Under the pieces are notes generated by a model. The model ran no database searches and was not told the origin of the DNA. It saw only the letters and a program-made list of their open reading frames with translations. A program made the translations under genes and the position numbers. DNA of 64,000 nucleotides from Saprospirales bacterium (lineage in GTDB: Bacteria > Bacteroidota > Bacteroidia > Chitinophagales > Saprospiraceae): assembly GCA_002698985.1 (NCBI GenBank), contig PAAY01000040.1, forward strand, positions 1 to 64,000, in the 5' to 3' direction. Within the stretch, counting starts at the first letter, position 1; each line of letters begins with the position of its first letter. This document shows, piece after piece, positions 37,000 through 45,904 of the stretch.

Positions 37000-37998
37000 T
37001 CAAAAATTCAGGTCTTTGGTGTAGATGCCATTGCGCAGCGAGTCACGGCTGACAGCAGTGAGCAGGGCATTTTCCGTGACGAGGTAGTTGATAGAGGAGA
37101 AAACGCCCAGGCCTTCGGACAAATTGGTGTAGGTGGGCAGCTCCTGTGAGCCGGTGATGCCGGTGTTTGCCAGGGACACATTGATGAACTTTTCCAAAGC
37201 CTCGCCACCCTGGATGATCTGGATGTCGATGCCTTCGAAAATGCGCTTCATGTCCGGATTGACGGGGATGTTGTTGGCCAATACCTGGTAAAACTCCACG
37301 CCTTGTTTTTCGATGGTGTATTGGGTGGCCACGGTAGGGAAGCGGATGCCCTGCCCCCATTTCCATTCAATGACTTTGTGTTCAAAGAGGTCGGGCTGGC
37401 CGATGGGGTATTCGGTGTATTTGATGAACAGCGTCACGTCAAAAATTCTGGCCTGGTCGCTGGAAGACCACGACAATGTTGTGGGCAAGTTGTAATCGAA
37501 GGCGAAAGTCGGATTGCTTGCAATGGGTACCCGCTGGATGCCCTTGCCCAGGATGAGGGCATTGGCAGTGACGAGGGGCAGCCCGTTGCCGCGATCCACC
37601 TGAATCTGGATCTCATCGCCTTCTTTCAGGTCGAGGGTGAGGGAGTCGATCTTGTACAGCCAGTTGGGCACGTTGGCAAAGGTACCGGCTTTGCGGGGAT
37701 AGCCTTCCAGGGTACCGTCTACTTTTTGCAAGGTGAAAACTTCACCAGTATTCAGTTTGGCAAGTTGGACCAGTGCATTTTCGTAATAAAGTGAATCCGG
37801 AATTTGCGCAATGTCAAATGCATCCGCATTGGGATCGAGGAAGGCTTTTTCCACCCGGATGTAGTGGGCTGTATCGCTGACGTTCAGCAAACCATAAACA
37901 ATGGGGATGTCCTGCCAGGGAGCGGCAACATCGAAATCATTGGAACAAGCCTGGAAGAAAAAAGGAGCAACAAGTATTGCGAAGAGGATCTTTTTCAT
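37000..37998 (-). CDS. Lipoprotein of unknown function
   Basis: The product has 332 residues from the ATG at 37998 with a lipoprotein signal (MKKILFAILVAPFFFQACSND); the upstream in-frame extension to 38142 runs through a repeat element and is rejected. The mature part begins DVAAPWQDIPIVYGLLNVSDTAHYIRVEKAFL. This pattern is common in Saprospiria lipoproteins that resemble DUF4249-type surface proteins, but I cannot assign a family with confidence. The rest is beta-rich and carries no catalytic motif. It may be tied to a SusC/D-like or outer-membrane partner, but none is adjacent. Confidence 0.72.
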   Translation of the reverse strand: MKKILFAILVAPFFFQACSNDFDVAAPWQDIPIVYGLLNVSDTAHYIRVEKAFLDPNADAFDIAQIPDSLYYENALVQLAKLNTGEVFTLQKVDGTLEGYPRKAGTFANVPNWLYKIDSLTLDLKEGDEIQIQVDRGNGLPLVTANALILGKGIQRVPIASNPTFAFDYNLPTTLSWSSSDQARIFDVTLFIKYTEYPIGQPDLFEHKVIEWKWGQGIRFPTVATQYTIEKQGVEFYQVLANNIPVNPDMKRIFEGIDIQIIQGGEALEKFINVSLANTGITGSQELPTYTNLSEGLGVFSSINYLVTENALLTAVSRDSLRNGIYTKDLNF

Positions 37999-38016
37999 TG
38001 TCGGAATGGTATCTGA

Positions 38017-38175
38017 GAGCCTGTTTAGATTTCCATGCTTGCGCGAAAGTGAGCAAATTTTATTCTGAACGAGGCAAATTTTGCAGTCGGATACGGGTAA
38101 TCCGGCGAAAAATTTAACGACGTGCAGGATAAAATTGGCCACTTGCAGCCAAGTGATGGGGATTTAAACAGGCTC
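38017..38175. mobile_element. 159-bp hairpin (MITE-like) element
   Basis: The ends are inverted repeats: GAGCCTGTTTAGATTTCC at the left, and GGGGATTTAAACAGGCTC at the right. The complementarity continues inward, with interruptions, to the middle near 38095, so the whole element could fold into one long imperfect hairpin. No protein is encoded. No target-site duplication is obvious. Confidence 0.7.
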
Positions 38176-38279
38176 TTGTTTCAGCGTGGCGCAAATGTAA
38201 ACGATTCAATGAGAAAGCCGCCATTGGCGGTGTGGTTGTGACGCATGGCTGACCAATGACTTTGCGCAGCGAGGACAGA

Positions 38280-39311
38280 TCAGAGGCCGAGCCCCCGTTG
38301 GATGAGGTTTCGTTTGTAGCGCCGGATGTTGGCCAGGTGGCCGTTGTAGGTCTCGGCAAAGGCGTGCAGGCCTGATTCATCGCCAACAGCGCACATGAAG
38401 AGGTAATCGTGGTCTTCGGCGTTCAGCACTGCATCTATGGCGGTGATGGATGCCATGCTGATGGGCCCCGGGGGCAGGCCGGGATACATGTAAGTGTTGT
38501 AGGGTGAGTCGAGGGTCTTGTACTTGGCCAGGCTGCGGCTTTCCCAGTCGCGGGAGGCGAAGACGAGGGTGGGGTCGGCCTGCAGGGGCATGCCAATGCG
38601 CAGGCGGTTGAGATAGAGCCCGGCGATGCGGGGCATTTCGCTTTTGGCATTGGTTTCACGCTCCACGATGCTGGCCAGGGTATAAACTTCCGTTTCCGTA
38701 AGACCGAGTTCGGCGGCTTTCTCCTTCCGGTTGTCTTTGTTCCAAAATGCCTCGTTTTCCCGTTTCATGCGGGCTATAAATTTCCGGGCATCGGTGTTCC
38801 AGAAAAGCTCATAAGTATTCGGAATGAACAGGCACATGGCCGTCTCCGGTGTGTAGCCGAGGCTGTCGAGAAAAATCCGGTCTTTCAGCAATGTGAGAAT
38901 GGAAAGCGAGTCGGCCTCGATGACTTTGGAAACTTTGCCTGCCACGTCTTCGGGCAGCCTTTCATTGACCAGCACCACCTTTACCGGGCTTTGCTTGCCG
39001 CCCCGCAGATGCCGCACCAGGTAGTAGTTGCTCCAACCCGGTGTGATCTTGAAGCGTCCGGGCCGGCCGCGGTATTTCATCCGCTCGGCCGTTCTCAAAA
39101 AGCTGGCTTCATCGATGATGAAATTGCCTGCCTTCAGAATCGTCACAACATCCTCCAGACTGGAACCGGTGGGAATGAGCACGTATTCTGACGAAAGCTC
39201 TTCCGGAACATTGGGCTTCAGAAACATGGACCAACCCAGCCAGCCGGCAACCAGTGCTGCCAGAAACAACAAAGTCACAATGAGGGCGATGATCTTTTTA
39301 CGTTTTTGCAT
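38280..39311 (-). CDS. mltG: Endolytic transglycosylase MltG
   Basis: This 343-residue YceG-like protein cuts nascent peptidoglycan strands and helps end glycan-chain growth. A single N-terminal membrane anchor spans about residues 7-28, followed by a LysM-like region (YVLIPTGSSLEDVVTILKAG) and the catalytic domain. The catalytic Glu is E217 in LASIVERET, next to E219; other family blocks are PNTYELFW, GLYLNRLRIGMPLQADPT and SPYNTYMYPGLPPGPIS. The ATG at 39311 directly precedes the anchor. It is 113 bp downstream of panB on the same strand; cotranscription is possible. Confidence 0.96.
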   Translation of the reverse strand: MQKRKKIIALIVTLLFLAALVAGWLGWSMFLKPNVPEELSSEYVLIPTGSSLEDVVTILKAGNFIIDEASFLRTAERMKYRGRPGRFKITPGWSNYYLVRHLRGGKQSPVKVVLVNERLPEDVAGKVSKVIEADSLSILTLLKDRIFLDSLGYTPETAMCLFIPNTYELFWNTDARKFIARMKRENEAFWNKDNRKEKAAELGLTETEVYTLASIVERETNAKSEMPRIAGLYLNRLRIGMPLQADPTLVFASRDWESRSLAKYKTLDSPYNTYMYPGLPPGPISMASITAIDAVLNAEDHDYLFMCAVGDESGLHAFAETYNGHLANIRRYKRNLIQRGLGL

Positions 39312-39312
39312 T

Positions 39313-39385
39313 GAAGGATTATAGAGGATTATGACCCCGATTTTCATCGGGGATCAAGGATTATGAAAGATTATGAAGGTTGTTC
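39313..39385. repeat. GGATTAT-type units with a small hairpin
   Basis: Four GGATTAT/AGATTAT units surround a CCCCGATTTTCATCGGGG hairpin (about 39334-39352) in the mltG-panB spacer. Confidence 0.6.
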
Positions 39386-39423
39386 ATGGTACTGCCAAAC
39401 GCCAACTGTCAACTGCCAACCGC

Positions 39424-40239
39424 TCAATACTGTTCATTCTCGTTTGGAAAATCTCCGGATTTTACATCGGAGCAATACTGCTGCACGGCTCCGGTGATGA
39501 GCTCGTCGAGGTCCAGGTAGCGACGCAGGAACCGTGGTTTGAATTCCTTGGTGATGCCCAGCATGTCGTGTGTCACGAGCACCTGACCGTCGCAATGCGG
39601 CCCGGCGCCGATGCCGATGGTGGGGATGCGGAGCGACTCCGAAACTTCCTTGCCCAGTTGCGCCGGAATCTTTTCCAGCACGATGGAGAAGCAGCCCAGC
39701 TCTTCCAGCAATTTGGCGTCCTTTTTCAATTTTTCGGCTTCTTCCAGTTCTTTGGCCCGCACCTGATAGGTTCCGAATTTGTAGATGGACTGTGGCGTCA
39801 GTCCCAGGTGGCCCATTACCGGAATGCCTGCGGAGAGAATGCGCTTGACGGATTCGGCCACCTCGCTGCCACCTTCCAGTTTCACAGCGTGGGCACCCGA
39901 TTCTTTCATGATGCGGATGGCGCTTTCCAGTGCCACACGGGAACTGCCCTGGTAGGAGCCGAAAGGCAGGTCCACCACGATCAAGGCCCTTTTGGCGGCA
40001 CGCACCACCGAGGAGGCATGGTAGATCATCTGATCCAGGGTGATGGGCAGCGTGGTTTCGTGGCCGGCCATCACATTGGAGGCGCTGTCACCCACCAGGA
40101 TCACTTCCACGCCGGCTTCGTCCAGGATGCGGGCCAGCGAGTAGTCGTAACCGGTGAGCATGGTTATTTTTTCACCTTGCGATTTCAGGGCTCGCAATAC
40201 GTGAACGGTCACCCGTTTGATTTCCTTCTGAACTGACAT
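39424..40239 (-). CDS. panB: 3-methyl-2-oxobutanoate hydroxymethyltransferase
   Basis: This is the 271-residue PanB, which adds a hydroxymethyl group from methylene-tetrahydrofolate to 2-oxoisovalerate, giving ketopantoate in pantothenate/CoA synthesis. It has the characteristic segments [48 protein letters not shown] split over the barrel, [29 protein letters not shown] and [18 protein letters not shown]. The metal ligands of the first D-S-x-x pair and the catalytic Glu region are present. It is full length. No other pan gene is in this window. Confidence 0.98.
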   Translation of the reverse strand: MSVQKEIKRVTVHVLRALKSQGEKITMLTGYDYSLARILDEAGVEVILVGDSASNVMAGHETTLPITLDQMIYHASSVVRAAKRALIVVDLPFGSYQGSSRVALESAIRIMKESGAHAVKLEGGSEVAESVKRILSAGIPVMGHLGLTPQSIYKFGTYQVRAKELEEAEKLKKDAKLLEELGCFSIVLEKIPAQLGKEVSESLRIPTIGIGAGPHCDGQVLVTHDMLGITKEFKPRFLRRYLDLDELITGAVQQYCSDVKSGDFPNENEQY

Positions 40240-40392
40240 AATGGTAGGTTTTAGCGTGGCTGCAAAGGCACCATGCCGTTTGCCGGCCCAAAGGTATCAA
40301 TTCGCAGAACTTGTCAGGGGGTGTTAAGCGTGTACTCGCTTCGCAAAATTCTCCGAAGGCAAGCCAAATCCAGCTTGGAATTTTCTACCTGA

Positions 40393-40496
40393 TATACTCA
40401 AAACGAAGTGGTTAGGACGGTTTCGCCGCCCTAACTCCCAAACCCCGCCGAAGTTTAAAGCTGGAATTTTCTCAAACTACTTCGACTTGGGTATAG
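40393..40496 (+). mobile_element. MITE-like element, copy C
   Basis: This copy of about 104 bp begins TATACTCAAAACGAAGTGG and ends ACTTCGACTTGGGTATAG. It shares both ends with copy A and the interior 'TTTAAAGCTGGAATTTTC' with copy B. It lies in the 295-bp spacer between panB and the next gene, and may carry that gene's promoter region. Confidence 0.68.
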
Positions 40497-40534
40497 AAGC
40501 TACATGAGTTATTATTGCGAAGCAAAAAACAAAA

Positions 40535-43147
40535 ATGAAGAACAAGAAAACACTGACCATCGCAGCCGCTTCAGCCTTCGGGCTGGTATTCCTCCTCTAT
40601 CTCTTGTCATTGTTTGTCCGCCTGCCGCTCTTGGGCGTTCATGCGGAAAGCGCCATTCCGTCGGAATCGGGCATGGCCATGATCTTCCAGCGGGAGTGGC
40701 TGGGCAGTGCCGCCTTTGAACCTGGCGCCATGCCTGTTTTCGCCTTGCCGCCTGTGGTCCTTTCGGAACTGACCAGCTTTGAGCAGACGCTGGGCGAGCA
40801 ACTGCATTTACCGAAGGAAGGCAAAGTGGTGGTGACCGTACACCCCACCAAAAGCACCGGCACCAATGTACTTTTCATTTACGACGATCAACGGGGCCTG
40901 GACATCGGGGATGCGCTGGCTGATGGCTTTCAATTGAAAACCGCACAGTTCAAAGGCCATCCCATTTATTCCGGAAAAACGGAGGCCGGCAGCTTTTCCG
41001 CAGCCCGGTTCCGCAATCTCTTGCTGCTGTCCCGCCACGCTTACCTGATCGAGAATGCCATCGGGCAACTCCTCAGCCCCCGAAGTTCGGTTTGCCGTGA
41101 CGGTGCCTTCCGGCGGCTGCAAAAGGAACTGCCCGCCCAGCCGCATACCGTGCAGTTGTACTGGAACCTGACACGGTTTCGCACGGCTTTTTCCGGCCTG
41201 CTGAACCCCGCTGCGCTGCCTGCTGCGGGCCGGCTTTCTTCCTTCGGCAAATGGGTGCACATGCAGGTGCCACTGCCGGGCGCTGACTCCACAACGGTCT
41301 GGCGTGGCGGTATTTACCCCAACACCAAAGATCCGCTCTGCGCAGCCATTGCCGATGCAAAAGCACTTCCGTTCCGCAACTCCTTCGAGAACATTCCGGC
41401 TGGCATGGGAGTGGTGGCATGGTTTGCATTTTCGGGCTTTCAGCCGCAACTGAACGCCGACAAGTGGAGCAAGTATTTCAAACCCTGGATAGGGCAGGAG
41501 GTGGCCTTTTCAACCGGGCAGGCCCTGCTCGACAATTCGTTCGAGCAGTTCGTCCTTTTCAAAGTGGCCGACGGGGAAAAAGCCGAAACCCTGTTGCCGA
41601 AGCTGGCTTTGACCGAAGGAGACTCCTCGGTCAGCAATTACCAGATGTTCAGCCTCTACCACCAGAAGGGCGATGCAGTGAATGGCTTTTTGGGGAGTGC
41701 AAAACAATGGCCGGAAACCTGGTACACCCTTTTGGGAGAGTATGCGCTGTTCAGCAACAGCCGGGCCGGGGTGGAGCGCTGGCTGGATCAGTACGTCATC
41801 GGCAACACCCTGTCGAAAGATGCCCGTTTTCTGAAGACCATCCTCGAATTGCCGGTGACGGCGAACGGCTTTGTGAGTTTTGAAAGCGGCAAGGCCTGGC
41901 AGCAGCTGTCCGTCTGGCTGGATCCGGACAAACTCAAAAACCTGGCTGTCAACCCCCTCGGAATGGACCTGTTCGCTGCCACCCTTCGCAAAAAAGGGAA
42001 CATGTTCGAGCTGGAAATTGCCACCCAAAGCGATGCCGGACCCGCTGCCCGTTCAACGGCCTCGGTGCTGTGGCGGGTGCCGCTGGAAGCGCCCCTGGCA
42101 AGTTCCCCCTTCACCTTTTACCACCCCGAAACCGGCGAATACCTGGTGTTCGCCCAGGATGCAGGTCGGCAGCTCTACCTCATTTCACGAAGCGGCCGGG
42201 TACTCTGGAAAAAGCCTTTTATGGAACTGATCAATTCCGAAATCCAACCGCTGGACCTGCACAACGACGGCGATGTGCAACTGGCCTTCAGCACCCGCAC
42301 CGGCATCCACCTGCTCAACATCCAGGGTGAGGAAATGCCCGGATATCCCATAGAATTGCTGGTGCCGGCCACCAATGGCGTGACGGTGGTGGATTTCTTC
42401 AAAAGCCACGATTACAGCTTTTTCATTGCCTGCGAAAACGAGAAAGCTTATGGTTTTGACGAAGAAGGCCTCCCGCTGGAAGGCTGGCGGCCACGCGACA
42501 GCGTGGGCATGGTGACCCATCCAATGCAGCACTTCCAGGCCCAGGGAATGGATTTTCTGGTGTTCCTCAACGACGAGCCTGCGCTCAGGGTTTTTCGTCG
42601 GAATGGTCAGCCTCGCTTTGATGAGGTATTGCTGGAAGGTAAATTCCTGTCACCTCCAGGCTGGCAGGTGTCACGGCAGAGCAGCCGCATCGTGGCCTGC
42701 AACGACAAGGGGCGGGCCTGGGTGGTCAACCTGAGCGGCGGGGCTTTTGGTCTCTCCCTTAAAGCCGGCAACTCCACCGATACCCGTTTCATTTTTGAAG
42801 ATGTGGTGGGCGACAACCGAAAGGATTACATCGTGCTGAGCAGCCAGGACCTTGCCGTTTACAATTACGAGGGCAGCAAATTTGTTCGCAGTGCCACCCA
42901 TCGCTTCGCAAACCGCCAGGAGGATCTTTTCGGCCTGCACTGGCAAAACGCTCCCAAATCCCTCATCGGAACTGTGGATCCGGTGCGCAACCAAATCAAC
43001 ATCCTCGACGGCAAAGGAAGGCTGCTCCCGCAATTCCCCCTGGCCGGCGACACCCGCTTCCAGGTGGTGGACCTCCTGGAAGATGGCAAACCCGTGCTGA
43101 TCGTGGGCCACAATGAGGAGGTGTATGCTTATTTGTTGAGGAATTGA
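40535..43147 (+). CDS. Large membrane-anchored protein with C-terminal propeller
   Basis: This 870-residue protein has one N-terminal membrane segment (about 8-28, IAAASAFGLVFLLYLLSLFV). The first half (30-500) resembles DUF3352-type proteins, with repeated 'PVFALPPVVLSELTSFEQTLGEQL' and 'GEYALFSNSRAGVERWLDQYV' themes. The second half (about 525-870) has blades of the type 'YLVFAQDAGRQLYLISRSGRVLWKKPF', 'LAFSTRTGIHLLNIQGEEMPGYPIEL' and 'VLIVGHNEEVYAYLLRN', like PQQ-type or FG-GAP beta-propellers. It is probably periplasmic. Function is unknown, and the DUF3352 link is tentative. Confidence 0.7.
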   Translation: MKNKKTLTIAAASAFGLVFLLYLLSLFVRLPLLGVHAESAIPSESGMAMIFQREWLGSAAFEPGAMPVFALPPVVLSELTSFEQTLGEQLHLPKEGKVVVTVHPTKSTGTNVLFIYDDQRGLDIGDALADGFQLKTAQFKGHPIYSGKTEAGSFSAARFRNLLLLSRHAYLIENAIGQLLSPRSSVCRDGAFRRLQKELPAQPHTVQLYWNLTRFRTAFSGLLNPAALPAAGRLSSFGKWVHMQVPLPGADSTTVWRGGIYPNTKDPLCAAIADAKALPFRNSFENIPAGMGVVAWFAFSGFQPQLNADKWSKYFKPWIGQEVAFSTGQALLDNSFEQFVLFKVADGEKAETLLPKLALTEGDSSVSNYQMFSLYHQKGDAVNGFLGSAKQWPETWYTLLGEYALFSNSRAGVERWLDQYVIGNTLSKDARFLKTILELPVTANGFVSFESGKAWQQLSVWLDPDKLKNLAVNPLGMDLFAATLRKKGNMFELEIATQSDAGPAARSTASVLWRVPLEAPLASSPFTFYHPETGEYLVFAQDAGRQLYLISRSGRVLWKKPFMELINSEIQPLDLHNDGDVQLAFSTRTGIHLLNIQGEEMPGYPIELLVPATNGVTVVDFFKSHDYSFFIACENEKAYGFDEEGLPLEGWRPRDSVGMVTHPMQHFQAQGMDFLVFLNDEPALRVFRRNGQPRFDEVLLEGKFLSPPGWQVSRQSSRIVACNDKGRAWVVNLSGGAFGLSLKAGNSTDTRFIFEDVVGDNRKDYIVLSSQDLAVYNYEGSKFVRSATHRFANRQEDLFGLHWQNAPKSLIGTVDPVRNQINILDGKGRLLPQFPLAGDTRFQVVDLLEDGKPVLIVGHNEEVYAYLLRN

Positions 43148-43148
43148 G

Positions 43149-43184
43149 CCCCGAAGCCGATCCAGATAACTATCGGGATCGGGG
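43149..43184. repeat. CCCCGAAGCCGAT hairpin after the large propeller gene
   Basis: This is an imperfect hairpin beginning with the same GAGCCCCGAAGCCGAT as at 20585 and ending ATCGGGATCGGGGG. It directly follows a stop codon in both places. Confidence 0.6.
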
Positions 43185-43258
43185 GAGGATCAGGACTAGC
43201 TCAGTTCCCGGTCTGATCGGCGGACAGGTTCTAATCCTCCTCTTACCCCAATTCTGCG

Positions 43259-43337
43259 ACCAACCTCAGCGAGGTTCAGAACCTCGCTGAGGTTTTGTTG
43301 GGAGGGTGGAAGGCATAAAAGTGATTTAGGCTTTCGG
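43259..43337 (+). repeat. Direct repeat with 15-bp cruciform (left copy)
   Basis: These 79 bases match 44624-44702 with about three differences. Each starts with a perfect or near-perfect hairpin of AACCTCAGCGAGGTT and its complement, then GGAGGGTGGAAGGCATAAAA. Weaker similarity continues for another ~100 bases (ATGCAAGTGCTG... and TTGTAAGTGCCG...). Together the copies bracket the lipoprotein gene at 43458. Confidence 0.85.
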
Positions 43338-43457
43338 GCTGGCTGTTTTAATGTAAGAAGGTCTGGAACCAGGTCAAAAGTACATTTCGAGCGGGATCAT
43401 TGGCCATGCAAGTGCTGTTGTGTTTAATGCTTGCAAGAACTGGGGCAGGGGTTCATC

Positions 43458-44561
43458 TTAAAAAGATTTTTTCATGAAATGATTTTCGTACAATTCGATA
43501 GTTGTTTTGTCAGTGTCAGGATTCTTAAACACCATGCCTTTGTTGGTTATATCAAACAAATTCCCAAGTTCATTCCTTTCATAAATTTTAGTATATACTA
43601 TCCTTCTTTCAGGATCAAAAATCCTGTATTTGAAATAATAAACCAATTTCCCGTTCTCCTGAGTGAAAAATCTGGATACAACTTTTATTAAAGATGTGCC
43701 ATCTATAGTAGTCGGCGAACTAAAGCTTTCTTGAGGTTCTGCGACTTCTTCCTCAAACAACAACTCTCCATTTTCAACACTATATAGTCTGAATCCTTGA
43801 TTGGTGAGTGGGTTCCCGTCTTCCGTTAACGCCTTTCCATATATAAAACAAAAGTACTTTCCATCTTCTGTGACAATCTGGTAGTTGATGTCCACGTCAA
43901 GGTGTTCAAAGCGGCGGATGATATTCCCAGCCTTATCTAATATAATTGCAGTCCCTCTGTATCCTACGGGTTCTAAATCTAATGTTTCTGCTAATAAATT
44001 ATATGCTATTGCCGTGAAATTTTTTCCTTCTTTGTATGGCGAAATCGTACTTGAAACTAATGTTATTTCAGGCTTGAAATTCATGGGTTTTTTCCTGTAG
44101 GAAGTTAAATATGAAATTGTTTCATCATTAAGCTCCATTCCAGATAAATCATAGACGTTGCAGCTATTTACTTCATCTTTCCTTAAAACCGGGTACTTTA
44201 ATTTGTTGTAAGGATTGTTGGCGATAATATCAAATTCCTTTTCAATTTTTCTCGTAACCGGATTGAGAAACTGGATTTTAAAATCAGAGGAGGGTGCTCC
44301 ATTTTCACTAAACCTGATAAGGTTATTATCTGGTGTAGTGTCATTTGCATATGCTTCATTGTCTGATTCTATCACTGGTAAGTCAAGTCTCCTTAGTGCC
44401 TCGTCGTCAGCAAGAGAAGGCATTGTAGTCGGTGTTGTATTGCTTTCGTCTTTTAGAGTCAATGCTTCCGAGACAACCTTAACCTTCCACTTACAGGCAA
44501 GCAGAAAAATTACAATGAATACACCCGGAATTAATCTAAAAAGTACCTTTTTCATACCCAT
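43458..44561 (-). CDS. A+T-rich lipoprotein of unknown function
   Basis: The product has 367 residues if started at the ATG at 44561; an ATG two codons in (44555) is equally good. It has a lipoprotein signal (RLIPGVFIVIFLLACKW). The mature part is beta-rich, with elements such as GYRGTAIILDKAGNIIRRFEHLDVDINYQIVTEDGKYFCFIYG and KLVYYFKYRIFDPERRIVYTKIYERN. I recognise no family. Base composition is clearly more A+T-rich than in its neighbours. The gene is flanked on both sides by the ~79-bp direct repeat, so it looks like a recently gained or shuffled gene. Confidence 0.7.
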   Translation of the reverse strand: MGMKKVLFRLIPGVFIVIFLLACKWKVKVVSEALTLKDESNTTPTTMPSLADDEALRRLDLPVIESDNEAYANDTTPDNNLIRFSENGAPSSDFKIQFLNPVTRKIEKEFDIIANNPYNKLKYPVLRKDEVNSCNVYDLSGMELNDETISYLTSYRKKPMNFKPEITLVSSTISPYKEGKNFTAIAYNLLAETLDLEPVGYRGTAIILDKAGNIIRRFEHLDVDINYQIVTEDGKYFCFIYGKALTEDGNPLTNQGFRLYSVENGELLFEEEVAEPQESFSSPTTIDGTSLIKVVSRFFTQENGKLVYYFKYRIFDPERRIVYTKIYERNELGNLFDITNKGMVFKNPDTDKTTIELYENHFMKKSF

Positions 44562-44623
44562 GATTTTTATACCCCAGGCCACTGCAGCCCGGAAAGACGA
44601 ATCTATCAAAATACATCCATGCC

Positions 44624-44702
44624 ACCAACCTCAGCGAGGTTCAGAACCTTGCTGAGGTTTCGTTGGGAGGGTGGAAGGCATAAAAGTGATTTAGGCTATC
44701 GA
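44624..44702 (+). repeat. Direct repeat with 15-bp cruciform (right copy)
   Basis: This is the right counterpart of 43259-43337. One arm of the hairpin has a single C-to-T change. Confidence 0.85.
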
Positions 44703-44792
44703 GCAGGACTAATGGTCTTTGTAAGTGCCGCTGCGCTCAACACTTGCACGAACCGGGAATTTTCCTAGAAAGAAGCTAAAGGCCTTCATCCC

Positions 44793-45530
44793 TCATCCCT
44801 CCTCTGCTCCCAATTGCCGCAGCATTTCTTCACGGACCTGTTTCGTCAGGGCGGGCACGTCTTTTTCGGTGAGGCCGGCAACGGGCACGGGTTTGCTCCA
44901 TTTCACCTCGATGGTGCCGGGGCACAGGTCGAAGCCTTCAGCGGAGCGGTTCACATTTTTGATCTTGGTAATAGTCTGAATGGCGATGGGGACACCGGAC
45001 TCTATGGCGATTTTGAAAGCGCCTTTGTGGAAGGGAAGCAAGGGTTTTTCCGTTCGGTTCCGGGTGCCTTCGGGGTACAGGAAAACCGAATAGCCTTCGG
45101 CCAGGGTGTCTTTAAGGTACTGGATGGACTGTGCCCGGCTGCGTGCATCTTTGCGATCCACCAGCACGCACATCTTTCTGACGATGTAGCCAAAGACAGG
45201 CACCTTCACCAGTTCCCGCTTTGCCAGGTACTTGTAAACCCCCGGATAGGCCCGGGCATTGACCATGAAGTCCAGGGCGCTGACGTGATTGCTGACGATG
45301 ATGTAGGTTTGTTTCGGATCCAGTTGCTCTTTCCCGTAAATTTTGATCCTGATCAAAGTGAGGGTGAAAAACAGGCGCGTGTAGACCTGGTGACTGAACC
45401 AGATGATGGCCTTGCGCCAAGGCTTCGGAAAGGTTGCGAAAGCGAGGAAATAAAATGGCATCAACACCAGCCAAAGGATGAAGAATACCAGCATTCCATA
45501 AATGGCCCAAATGGTCCGGAAAAGTTTCAT
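44793..45530 (-). CDS. plsC: 1-acyl-sn-glycerol-3-phosphate acyltransferase-family protein (PlsC-like)
   Basis: The product has 245 residues from the ATG near 45530; a TTG start 39 bp upstream is possible but less likely. It carries the acyltransferase H-x4-D motif (H82 to D87, NHVSALD) and the FLYPEGTRNR motif that binds glycerol-3-phosphate. Two hydrophobic N-terminal segments (about 8-30 and 52-60) anchor it in the inner membrane. It likely transfers the second acyl chain to make phosphatidic acid. Related family members acylate other lipids, so the substrate is family-level inference. It is monocistronic and ends beside the right copy of the cruciform repeat. Confidence 0.9.
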   Translation of the reverse strand: MKLFRTIWAIYGMLVFFILWLVLMPFYFLAFATFPKPWRKAIIWFSHQVYTRLFFTLTLIRIKIYGKEQLDPKQTYIIVSNHVSALDFMVNARAYPGVYKYLAKRELVKVPVFGYIVRKMCVLVDRKDARSRAQSIQYLKDTLAEGYSVFLYPEGTRNRTEKPLLPFHKGAFKIAIESGVPIAIQTITKIKNVNRSAEGFDLCPGTIEVKWSKPVPVAGLTEKDVPALTKQVREEMLRQLGAEEG

Positions 45531-45597
45531 ACCAGGCGTGCTTGTTTGTGCATTTTTGTACCCTTGCAATTTTGCGGCTGCAAAGGTAGCGTTTCTT

Positions 45598-45898
45598 GAG
45601 CGGGATGAGCGTGATGGACGTGACGAACGTGACAGACGTGACAGACGTGACAGGCGTGACGAACGTGACAGGCGTGACAGACGTGACAGACGTGACGAAC
45701 GTGACAGACGTGCTGTGCGTGATGGACGTTTGGATAATCCTCTATAATCCTCTATAATCCTTCATAATCCCCAATTAACCGCAGAGTTATAGGAGTTGAA
45801 AACAGAGTTGAACAGAGTATTCCTGCTAACCGGCAACCGGCAACCGACAACAACCCCATAATCCTCCATAATCCCTATAATCCCTATAATCCTCCATT
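45598..45898 (-). repeat. Composite intergenic repeat, copy 2 (inverted)
   Basis: Read on the minus strand it gives: a GGATTAT array (45845-45898), a spacer, the same CAGGAATACTCTGTTCAACT head (45773-45825), a GGATTATAGA array (45732-45770) and a 9-base array of (G)TGACAGAC units (45598-45727). The module order equals copy 1 at 36752-36998. The 335-bp spacer between plsC and the dehydrogenase gene holds no real gene; the apparent Arg-Asp-rich ORF within the array is a by-product of the repeat. Confidence 0.8.
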
Positions 45899-45904
45899 AC
45901 CAAT

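Noticed and set aside
45598-45727. CRISPR-like array
   Set aside because: Units are only 9 bases with no spacers, and no cas genes are present.
45502-45747. ORF encoding an Arg-Asp repeat protein
   Set aside because: It is produced by a 9-base tandem DNA repeat in one frame; it has no start context and lies within a repeat that also occurs elsewhere without an ORF.
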